Assembly: GCA_003158505.1 (NCBI GenBank)
Contig: PMJK01000034.1
Coordinates: 1,034 to 15,007, forward strand
Direction of reading: 5' to 3'
Length of the DNA stretch: 13,974 nt
Origin: Holophagaceae bacterium
GTDB lineage: Bacteria > Acidobacteriota > Holophagae > Holophagales > Holophagaceae
The notes beneath the pieces were generated by a model. That model worked only from the letters and a program-made list of their open reading frames with translations. It searched no databases and was not told the origin of the DNA. Shown here piece by piece: positions 1-6,381 of the stretch. The translations under genes were made by a program, and so were the position numbers. Each line of letters opens with the position of its first letter. Positions within the stretch are counted from its first letter, which is position 1.

Positions 1-1
1 G

Positions 2-163
2 TGGGGCTCGGATCAGGCCGCTTCCCTGGGGCCCAGCGGAATCACGCGCCTGGTGCGCGATATCCGGCTGGTCGAAATGGCCATGGGCGACGGTACGAAG
101 CGGGTCCTAGAACGCGAGAAGCCGATCATCCAGAAGCTTCGCCGCGTGGGCGCCACCCTGTGA
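2..163 (+). CDS. NeuB-family ulosonic/sialic acid synthase, C-terminal fragment
   Basis: Only the last 53 codons are in the window; the gene begins off the left edge. The residues open with WGSDQAASLGPSG, followed by an Arg-Leu-Val-Arg-Asp-Ile helix and a GDGTKRV segment. This is the end of the TIM barrel of N-acetylneuraminate synthase-like enzymes, which condense phosphoenolpyruvate with an aldose (or aldose phosphate) in the cytoplasm. Classical NeuB continues for about 60 to 70 more residues as an antifreeze-like (SAF) domain; here the protein stops after EKPIIQKLRRVGATL, so that domain is absent. Short SAF-less relatives occur in surface-polysaccharide loci. The stop codon overlaps the GTG start of the phosphatase gene (GTGA), which fits translational coupling. 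The family call is solid; the substrate is unknown. Confidence 0.85.
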   Translation, partial: WGSDQAASLGPSGITRLVRDIRLVEMAMGDGTKRVLEREKPIIQKLRRVGATL

Positions 164-630
164 CGCGGATCAGGGCAGTCGCCCTGGACGTAGATGGGGT
201 GCTTACGGATGGTTCCTTCGTCTGGGGACCAGGTGGCGAAGAGTTCAAGCGTTTCTCCTTCCGGGATGTGATGGGTGTCTCGCTCGCCATGAAATCTGGC
301 CTTCTGGTTGCGCTGATCTCAGGCGAAAACAGCCCCTTGGTGGATCGGTTCGCACACAAGATGGGCATCACGGATGTCTACAAGGGGTGCAAGGACAAGG
401 ACGCGGCCCTGCGGGAGTTCGCCGGCGTACATGCACTTCCCCTGGAGGAGATCTGTTTCGTCGGGGACGACGTGAATGACTTGCCGGCCTTCACGATTGC
501 CGGATTGGCCGCGACCCCAGCGGACGCCCACCACCTCGCCAGGGCTGCGGCCTCCTATGTGGCTAAGGCCAGCGGTGGACAAGGCGCGGTGCGGGAGATT
601 CTCGATCACCTGATGGACAAGCAGAACTGA
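160..630 (+). CDS. KdsC-like HAD phosphatase
   Basis: This is a 156-residue protein starting at GTG 160, which overlaps the stop of the preceding synthase. The open frame runs to position 1, but the upstream part is the synthase gene read in another frame, and the HAD fold begins immediately at this GTG. Visible HAD motifs are DVDGVLTDG (residues 10 to 18, nucleophile Asp10 and acid/base Asp12), the Ser of SGE (54), a Lys near 76 to 80 and GDDVND (102 to 107). The C-terminal GGQGAVRE (139 to 146) is typical of the KdsC/C1-capless group, which works as a tetramer. Family members dephosphorylate KDO-8-phosphate, KDN-9-phosphate or N-acylneuraminate-9-phosphate. Next to a NeuB-like gene, it probably removes phosphate from the synthase product, which implies a phosphorylated sugar substrate. 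No cytidylyltransferase domain is fused to it. Confidence 0.88.
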   Translation: MTRIRAVALDVDGVLTDGSFVWGPGGEEFKRFSFRDVMGVSLAMKSGLLVALISGENSPLVDRFAHKMGITDVYKGCKDKDAALREFAGVHALPLEEICFVGDDVNDLPAFTIAGLAATPADAHHLARAAASYVAKASGGQGAVREILDHLMDKQN

Positions 631-633
631 ACC

Positions 634-2436
634 ATGACCATCAAACTTTCCGACTATGTGATGCAGTTCCTCGTCGATCGGGGCGTGAAGCATGTCTTCA
701 TGCTGCCTGGGGGCGGGGCCATGCACCTGGATGATTCCGTGGGCCGCTGCCCCGGCCTCGACTATGTCTGCTGCCTCCATGAACAGGCCTGCAGCATCGC
801 TGCGGAAGCCTACTCGCGGGTCACCGGGGGACTTGGCGTGGCCCTGGTCACCACTGGGCCCGGAGGCACGAACGCCATCACCGGGCTTGCCGGGGCCTGG
901 CTCGAATCCACCCCCTGCCTCTTCCTTTCCGGCCAGGTCAAGCGGGACGACATGAAGAAGGACCTGGGCGTCCGGCAGTTGGGGCCTCAGGAACTGGACA
1001 TCGTGACGGTCGTGGGATCCATCACCAAATATGCCGTCACCGTGACCGACCCCGCCACCATCCGCTACCACCTGGAGAAGGCCGTCTCGCTGGCTACTTC
1101 GGGGCGGAAAGGGCCGGTCTGGATCGATATCCCGCTGGATGTGCAGGCCGCCAAGGTCGAGCCATCCGCCCTTCGTGGCTATGACGTGCCTCCTGTCATG
1201 GTTGATCCCGGCATCGTCCATGACCTTGCAGGGAAGACCATTGCGTTGCTCAATGCTGCCGAGCGACCCGTCCTGCTGGTGGGGAATGGCGTCCGCCTTT
1301 CGGGCGGCTCCGAGGCGCTGCTGAAGGTCGTCGAGCAATTGGGCATCCCCGTCCTTGCCACCTGGATGGGCGCCGACCTACTTTACGACGCACATCCGCT
1401 CTTCTTCGGAAAGCCCGGCACCATTGCCCCAAGGGGGGCGAATTTCACGGTCCAGAACGCGGATTTCCTGCTGTGCATCGGCGCCAGGCTCGATACGGCA
1501 GTGACCGGTTTCGACCAGTCGAGATTTGCCCGTGGTGCCCGGAAGGTCGTCGTGGACATCGATGCAACCGAATTGGGCAAGCTCCGGATGCATGTGGATC
1601 TGCCCATCAACATGGATGCCAGGGAATTCCTCCTGGGTCTGATCGCGCGAACGGAGGACCTGGTTCCAAGCGACCGAACCCCCTGGCTGGAACAGTGCAG
1701 GCGCTGGAAGGACCGCTATCCTGTGGTGGTTCCCGAATGGCGACTCCCGTCCAAATTCGTGAACTCCTTCGTCCTCTCTGAAGTCCTTGCCGAGGAATCC
1801 TCAGAAGGGGACCTGCTGGTGCCAGGCAGTTCGGGGGCCGGCATCGATACCTTTTGGATGGCGTACCGGAACAAGCGCGGCCAAAGGGTCTTCAGCACGG
1901 GAGGTTTGGGTGCCATGGGCTTCGGCATTCCGGCGGCTCTGGGCGCGTGTCTGGCGGGAAACCGGCAACGCACCATCACGGTCGACGGGGATGGCGGATT
2001 CCAGATGAATCTCCAGGAACTGGCGACGGTGGCCCGCCTGGGCTTGCCCATCAAGTTTTTTGTCCTGAACAATCAGGGCTATGGTTCCATCCGCTCCATG
2101 CAGCGGAATCACTTCAAGGGGCACCTCGTGGCTTGCGATGCCTCCAGCGGGCTGGGATTGCCCGATACCTTGCGCCTAGCAGAGGCATACGGGATCTCAA
2201 CCCAACGGATCACCCACCAGGATGGGCTGAGGTCCCAGGTGCGCAAAGTGCTGGACAGTGCCGGCCCCATGGTCTGCGAAGTCATGATCGATCCGGACCA
2301 GATGGTGGCCCCCCGGGTTTCATCGGTCGTGCGCCCCGATGGGTCCATGGCCAGCAGACCTCTGGAGGACCTCTGGCCCTTCCTGGACCGCGCGGAATTC
2401 AAAGCCAATATGCTGATCCCTGTCCTGGAAGACTGA
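634..2436 (+). CDS. ThDP-dependent enzyme, acetolactate synthase-like
   Basis: This 600-residue protein starts 3 bp after the phosphatase stop. It has the full three-domain architecture of ThDP enzymes of the acetolactate synthase/pyruvate oxidase group. The N-terminal pyrimidine-binding domain carries the catalytic Glu50 in HEQACSIAAEAYSR and a TTGPGGTNAITG motif. The central domain holds an ALS-like QNADFLLCIGARLDTAVTG stretch. The C-terminal pyrophosphate-binding domain has GDG (452 to 454) followed after 24 residues by NN (479 to 480). Housekeeping IlvB is unlikely: there is no small-subunit gene next door and the neighbours are sugar enzymes. Known relatives in glycan loci include YerE, which adds a two-carbon unit from pyruvate to a keto-sugar, and the inositol-pathway hydrolase IolD is a more distant alternative. 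The reaction here is not determined. Confidence 0.85.
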   Translation: MTIKLSDYVMQFLVDRGVKHVFMLPGGGAMHLDDSVGRCPGLDYVCCLHEQACSIAAEAYSRVTGGLGVALVTTGPGGTNAITGLAGAWLESTPCLFLSGQVKRDDMKKDLGVRQLGPQELDIVTVVGSITKYAVTVTDPATIRYHLEKAVSLATSGRKGPVWIDIPLDVQAAKVEPSALRGYDVPPVMVDPGIVHDLAGKTIALLNAAERPVLLVGNGVRLSGGSEALLKVVEQLGIPVLATWMGADLLYDAHPLFFGKPGTIAPRGANFTVQNADFLLCIGARLDTAVTGFDQSRFARGARKVVVDIDATELGKLRMHVDLPINMDAREFLLGLIARTEDLVPSDRTPWLEQCRRWKDRYPVVVPEWRLPSKFVNSFVLSEVLAEESSEGDLLVPGSSGAGIDTFWMAYRNKRGQRVFSTGGLGAMGFGIPAALGACLAGNRQRTITVDGDGGFQMNLQELATVARLGLPIKFFVLNNQGYGSIRSMQRNHFKGHLVACDASSGLGLPDTLRLAEAYGISTQRITHQDGLRSQVRKVLDSAGPMVCEVMIDPDQMVAPRVSSVVRPDGSMASRPLEDLWPFLDRAEFKANMLIPVLED

Positions 2437-2446
2437 GGGTTGCGAT

Positions 2447-3289
2447 ATGCGAATCGGCATCATGCAAGGGCGGATGGTGGGGCCGGCAGAGGGCCGGATC
2501 CAGTCGTTCCCGCGGGAGAACTGGGCGGAGGAATTCAGCCGAGCCGCCCAGGCCGGGCTGGATAGCATCGAATGGATCTACGACCTGTATGGGGCGGACG
2601 TCAACCCGCTTGCCACGGCGGGCGGACTTGAATCACTGCGATCCCTCGCCCAGTCGACCGGTGTGGGGGTCCATTCCATCTGTGCGGACTGGTTCATGGA
2701 CTTCCCGCTGGTGCGAACGAGCCCGGAGGAACTTGAGCAGCGGCTCGAGGTCTTGAAATGGCTGCTTCGGCAAAGCCTGGAGTTGGGCGTCACCCGGGTG
2801 GTCCTCCCCTTCGTGGATTCCTCCCGGATTGATGCCGAGCGGGAGATGGATCAAGTCGTTGCCGCCTTGGAGCAGGTTGTACCGACGATGGAGGAAACCG
2901 GTGTCGAGCTCCACCTGGAGACCTCTCTTTCCCCTTCCGAATTCTCCAGGCTCCTGGCCAGGCTCCCCTCTCCCTTGATTAAGGTCAACTACGATTCTGG
3001 GAACAGTGCGTCCCTTGGCTATGATCCCACGGAAGAGTTCGCCGCCTATGGCGCGCGCCTCGGGTCCATCCACATCAAGGACCGAGTTCTCGGCGGAGGC
3101 ACTGTGCCCCTGGGGCAGGGAGACGCCAACTTCAGCGCCCTCTTCAAGGCCGTGGCCAGCATTGGCTATGCCGGCGACTTCATCCTGCAAGTGGCCAGGG
3201 GCAGGACAGGCGATGAGGTGGCGTGGGCGAGGCAGAATCGCCAGTTCGTTCTGGACAGGTTATCCCGCCCGGAAGGGGCCCGGACATGA
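2447..3289 (+). CDS. Sugar phosphate isomerase/epimerase, xylose isomerase-like TIM barrel
   Basis: This 280-residue cytoplasmic protein begins at ATG 2447, seven bases after a GAGGG ribosome-binding site (2435 to 2439) that overlaps the stop of the ThDP gene. The N-terminal MRIGIMQGRM, the HSICADWF strand (76 to 83), LHLE (155 to 158), NYDSGN (181 to 186) and SIHIKD (207 to 212) follow the pattern of the AP-endonuclease-2/xylose isomerase-like barrel, which includes UlaE and IolE/IolI-type epimerases and isomerases. Glu158, Asp183 and His209 are the likely metal ligands. The fourth ligand position, usually Glu near the last strand, appears as Gln248 in FILQVARG. The stop overlaps the next start (ATGA at 3286 to 3289). 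Ketose epimerization or aldose/ketose isomerization in the module's pathway is the likely role; the substrate is unknown. Confidence 0.82.
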   Translation: MRIGIMQGRMVGPAEGRIQSFPRENWAEEFSRAAQAGLDSIEWIYDLYGADVNPLATAGGLESLRSLAQSTGVGVHSICADWFMDFPLVRTSPEELEQRLEVLKWLLRQSLELGVTRVVLPFVDSSRIDAEREMDQVVAALEQVVPTMEETGVELHLETSLSPSEFSRLLARLPSPLIKVNYDSGNSASLGYDPTEEFAAYGARLGSIHIKDRVLGGGTVPLGQGDANFSALFKAVASIGYAGDFILQVARGRTGDEVAWARQNRQFVLDRLSRPEGART

Positions 3290-4332
3290 AAATCCTGGTC
3301 GTGGGCCTGGGTGGGATCGGCCAGCGCCACCTTCGGAATCTCAGGGCCCTGCTGGGTCCGGGGGCGGAGCTCTCGGCCTTCCGGGTCCGGGGGCTCAGCC
3401 AGACCTTGACCGACCAGCTGGACATCGAACCGGGTATGGAAGTGGCGGCCAAGTATGGGATCCGGGTGTTCCAGGATCTTGATGAAGCCCTCGCGACCGG
3501 GCCCGAGGTCGCTTTTGTCTGCAACCCCACAAGCCTGCACATCCCGGTGGCCATCCGTCTCGCCCGGGCAGGCTGCCATTTGTTCATCGAGAAACCTGTG
3601 GCCCATTCCCTGGAAGGGGTTGAGGAACTGCTGGCCCTTCTGGAGGCCAGAGGGCTGGTCTCCATGGTGGGCTACCAACTCCGGTTTCATCCCCTCCTCC
3701 TGAAACTGCGCGAATGGATCAAGGAGCAACGCCTGGGCCGGATCGTGGCCGTGCGTGCCGAAGTGGGGGAGTACCTTCCGGGTTGGCACCGCTACGAGGA
3801 CTATCGCCAGATGTACGCCGCCCGCGCGGATCTGGGTGGCGGGGTGGTGCTCTCCCAGATTCATGAGATTGATTACCTGGGCTGGCTGTTCGGGTGGCCC
3901 CACCGGGTGTTCGCGGTGGGGGGACACCTGAGCCGCCTCGAAGTGGATGTCGAGGACACAGCCAGTCTGATCCTGGAGACTCGGGTGGAAGGTCGATCCA
4001 TCCCCATCCACCTCCACATGGACTATCTGCAACGACCGCCCAGCCGGACCTGTCAGATCATTGGAGATGCGGGCAAGGCCGTCATGGACCTGCGTGCCAC
4101 CACCGCCACGCTCTACGATGAGCTTGGTGGTGTGGCCGAGACGGTGTCTTTTCCGGATTTTCCGCGGAATCAGCTCTTTCTCGACGAAGTCTCGTACTTC
4201 CTGCAGTGCGTTTCCAGGCATGAGTCGGCTTCCACCAGTGCCTGGGAGGGCCTGCGCAGTCTGAGGGTGGCGCTGGCTGCGAAGGCCTCCTTGGCCAGCG
4301 GCCTGCCTGTGAACCTTGAGGAGGAATTATGA
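3286..4332 (+). CDS. Gfo/Idh/MocA-family NAD(P)-dependent oxidoreductase
   Basis: This is a 348-residue protein. The frame stays open 21 codons further upstream, but ATG 3286 is chosen because it overlaps the preceding stop and places the Rossmann motif VVGLGGIGQRH at residues 5 to 15, as usual for the family. The N-terminal NAD(P) domain also shows CNPTSLH (79 to 85) and the family signature EKP (102 to 104, Lys103 probably catalytic). The C-terminal alpha/beta domain has YQLRFHP and LGGGVVLSQIHEIDYL, whose His/Asp pair is the second active-site signature. Length matches the family. Such enzymes oxidize or reduce sugar hydroxyls and keto groups, including on nucleotide sugars and inositols. 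Coupling to the TIM-barrel gene upstream and the SDR gene downstream suggests a shared pathway. Confidence 0.88.
   Translation: MKILVVGLGGIGQRHLRNLRALLGPGAELSAFRVRGLSQTLTDQLDIEPGMEVAAKYGIRVFQDLDEALATGPEVAFVCNPTSLHIPVAIRLARAGCHLFIEKPVAHSLEGVEELLALLEARGLVSMVGYQLRFHPLLLKLREWIKEQRLGRIVAVRAEVGEYLPGWHRYEDYRQMYAARADLGGGVVLSQIHEIDYLGWLFGWPHRVFAVGGHLSRLEVDVEDTASLILETRVEGRSIPIHLHMDYLQRPPSRTCQIIGDAGKAVMDLRATTATLYDELGGVAETVSFPDFPRNQLFLDEVSYFLQCVSRHESASTSAWEGLRSLRVALAAKASLASGLPVNLEEEL
4318..4326 (+). promoter_or_regulatory. Strong ribosome-binding site for the SDR gene
   Basis: The sequence GAGGAGGAA lies inside the last codons of the oxidoreductase gene and ends two bases before ATG 4329. It supports that start and indicates efficient re-initiation at the ATGA overlap. 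Confidence 0.7.
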
Positions 4333-5156
4333 ACGGCAATCTCCCTGCGATCTTCGATCTCGAAGGACGCGTGGCGATCATCACAGGCGGGCTGGGCCTG
4401 ATGGGTCGTCGACATTCCGAGGCCATCGCCGGAGTGGGTGGCATTCCGGTGCTCATCGACCTTCCAGGCCCCTCGCTTCCGGCGGACGAACATGCGCGCC
4501 TACTCGCAAGCGGTGGATGCATTCTGCGTGCTGACATCACCCAGGAACCTGTCGTCTTGGGCCTCCTTGAAGAGGTGCTCGCGCGGTATGGCCGGGTCGA
4601 CATACTCATCAACAACGCCGCCAACAATCCGAAGATGGAAGCCGGCTCAGGGACGGAGTGGTCTAGGCTGGAGACCTTCCCTCTGGCCCAGTGGGATCAG
4701 GATCTGGCGGTGGGGCTCAAAGGTGCCTTCCTCTGTAGTCGCGTGTTCGGCGGGGAAATGGCCCGCAGGAACCGGGGCGTCATCCTCAACATCGCCTCGG
4801 ATCTCGCCCTGATCGGGCCAGACCAGAGGATCTATCGCAAGGACGGTCTGCCGGAGGACCTGCAGCCTGTCAAACCCCTCACCTACTCGGTGGTGAAAGC
4901 GGGCCTACTGGGGCTGACACGGTATCTGGCGACCTATTGGGCCGACCGGGGCGTGAGGGTGAACGCCATCTCCCCCGGCGGGATCTTCACGAACCAGCCT
5001 GAGGGCTTCGTGCAGCGCCTGACCAACCTCATTCCCATGGGACGGATGGCGCAACCGGACGAATACATGGGGGCTATTCTGTTTCTTTGTTCCGATGCGT
5101 CCTCGTATATGACGGGTGCGAATCTGGTCATCGACGGTGGGCGCACATGTTGGTAG
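4329..5156 (+). CDS. Short-chain dehydrogenase/reductase (SDR)
   Basis: This 275-residue classical SDR starts at ATG 4329, overlapping the previous stop (ATGA) and preceded by a strong GAGGAGGAA ribosome-binding site (4318 to 4326). The cofactor motif is TGGLGLMG (19 to 26), with NNAAN at 96 to 100 and the catalytic triad Ser157, Tyr186, Lys190 (TYSVVK). SPGGIF (215 to 220) and the VIDGG end (267 to 271) are also typical. An insert of about 15 residues lies between Ser157 and Tyr186. The opening FDLEGRVAIITGGLGLMG with GGIPVLIDL resembles SDRs of flagellar and O-antigen sugar loci such as the PtmA type; this is from memory and not tested. It probably catalyses an NAD(P)-linked oxidation or reduction of the module's sugar intermediate. 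Confidence 0.86.
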   Translation: MNGNLPAIFDLEGRVAIITGGLGLMGRRHSEAIAGVGGIPVLIDLPGPSLPADEHARLLASGGCILRADITQEPVVLGLLEEVLARYGRVDILINNAANNPKMEAGSGTEWSRLETFPLAQWDQDLAVGLKGAFLCSRVFGGEMARRNRGVILNIASDLALIGPDQRIYRKDGLPEDLQPVKPLTYSVVKAGLLGLTRYLATYWADRGVRVNAISPGGIFTNQPEGFVQRLTNLIPMGRMAQPDEYMGAILFLCSDASSYMTGANLVIDGGRTCW

Positions 5157-5192
5157 TTAGCGCCGATAAACCGAAGAAGCAGAAGGTGAACC

Positions 5193-6371
5193 ATGCCTGA
5201 AGGCACCCTGGTCGAACAACTGGAAGCACTCCTGTCCGAGGGTGTTCGCGAAGCCACCGTGCGGGAGGCAACAGCTTTCGATGAAGCTGCTCCAACCGGC
5301 ACACCAATCGTCCTGTTCGGTGCAGGAAACCTCGGGAGAAGGGCCCTGCATGGACTCCGGAGCCTGGGAGTCACACCAGTCGCCTTCGCAGACAACAGCC
5401 AGCGCCTGTGGGGCACTCAGATTGAAGGCATCACCGTGCTTTCCCCAGCCGAAGCCGTGGTCCGCTTCCCATCGGCGGCGTTCATCGTCACCATCTGGAC
5501 CGGCGAGGGCTGGGACAAGATGGGCCAACGGTGCGCCCAGTTGCTGGGTCTGGGGTGTTCACGCGTGGTTCCCTTCGGTCTCCTGTTCTGGAAGCACCCC
5601 GACATCTTCCTGCCGCACTACGCAATGGACCTGCCGCACCGCGTGCTGGAGGATTCGGATACGGTCCGTGCCGTGTTCGACCTCTGGGAGGACGAGGCCT
5701 CCCGGCGCGAGTACGTGGCGCAGGTGCGCTGGCGCCTCCATCACGATTTCGATACGCTCCCAGGCCCGGTGAAGACGGAAATCTATTTCCCCGACGATAT
5801 CTTCCTGACCCGGGATGACGAGGTTTTCGTGGACTGCGGGGCCTTCGACGGAGACACCCTGAGGCGATTTCTCCATCATCGGAATGGCCAGTTCCAGCGC
5901 ATTCTGGCCTTCGAGCCGGATCCCAAGAACTTCGGCAAGCTTGAGCACTATGTGGCGGGTCTTCCCTCCCATCAGTCCGAGCGGATCCAGCTGCACCAAC
6001 AGGCCGTGGGTGCACGCCGGGAGTTGGTTCATTTCGACGCCATGGGAAACGAGGCTTCCTTCGTGGGGAAGGGCTCCCTGGAAGTGCAGTCCGTACCGCT
6101 CGACGAGATCTGCCAGGGCCTGGCCCCGACCTATCTCAAGATGGACACCGAAGGCTCCGAACCTGATGCATTACTCGGGGCCCGAAAGGTCCTGGAACAG
6201 CATGTTCCTGCCCTGGCCATTTGTTCCTACCACCGGCAGGACCATCTCTGGCGCATTCCCGCCCTCATCCGGGATGCCTCAGATCAGTACTGCTATTTCC
6301 TCCGCCCGCAACTCCTCGACGTGTGGGACCTCGTTTGCTACGCGGTACCGCGTGTCCGCCTCGCGAACTGA
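5193..6371 (+). CDS. FkbM-family methyltransferase with N-terminal Rossmann domain
   Basis: This 392-residue protein has two parts. Residues about 38 to 130 form a Rossmann-like domain opening with IVLFGAGNLGRRAL and continuing VAFADNSQRLWGTQIEGI; it resembles the nucleotide-binding modules fused to some polysaccharide methyltransferases. Residues about 200 to 390 are an FkbM methyltransferase: EVFVDCGAFDGDT (210 to 222, SAM-binding loop), ILAFEPDP (237 to 244) and YLKMDTEGSEPDALLG (314 to 329). FkbM enzymes are mostly O-methyltransferases acting on sugars or natural products. ATG 5193 follows a 36-bp gap with an AAGGTG-type ribosome-binding site. No terminator is visible in the gap, so co-transcription with the upstream genes is likely. 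The acceptor is unknown. Confidence 0.84.
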   Translation: MPEGTLVEQLEALLSEGVREATVREATAFDEAAPTGTPIVLFGAGNLGRRALHGLRSLGVTPVAFADNSQRLWGTQIEGITVLSPAEAVVRFPSAAFIVTIWTGEGWDKMGQRCAQLLGLGCSRVVPFGLLFWKHPDIFLPHYAMDLPHRVLEDSDTVRAVFDLWEDEASRREYVAQVRWRLHHDFDTLPGPVKTEIYFPDDIFLTRDDEVFVDCGAFDGDTLRRFLHHRNGQFQRILAFEPDPKNFGKLEHYVAGLPSHQSERIQLHQQAVGARRELVHFDAMGNEASFVGKGSLEVQSVPLDEICQGLAPTYLKMDTEGSEPDALLGARKVLEQHVPALAICSYHRQDHLWRIPALIRDASDQYCYFLRPQLLDVWDLVCYAVPRVRLAN

Positions 6372-6381
6372 CGGAGGCCCC

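Noticed and set aside
1..159. N-terminal extension of the phosphatase frame back to a GTG at position 1
   Set aside because: In this frame the residues are Arg/Gly/His/Pro-rich and non-homologous, while another frame encodes the NeuB C-terminus over the same bases. The HAD fold starts at GTG 160.
319..1338. 339-codon open frame on the minus strand
   Set aside because: It lies antisense to the phosphatase and ThDP genes, both of which have full family motifs. The translation is rich in Gly, Asp, His and Pro with no recognizable domain, as expected from the complement of GC-rich genes.
3166..4221. 351-codon open frame on the minus strand
   Set aside because: It is antisense to the Gfo/Idh/MocA gene, which has its cofactor and EKP motifs. 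The minus-strand product has no domain and low-complexity composition.
634..5156. Reading the ThDP, TIM-barrel, Gfo/Idh/MocA and SDR set as a myo-inositol catabolic operon
   Set aside because: The families match superficially, but IolB and IolC-type genes are absent, the ThDP protein looks ALS-like rather than IolD-like, and the set is translationally coupled to an ulosonic-acid synthase/phosphatase pair in a glycan locus.
5884..6381. 166-codon upstream extension of the second methyltransferase
   Set aside because: It overlaps the end of the FkbM gene in a different frame. The GTG at 6382 has a good ribosome-binding site and begins directly with the CPVC metal-binding motif.
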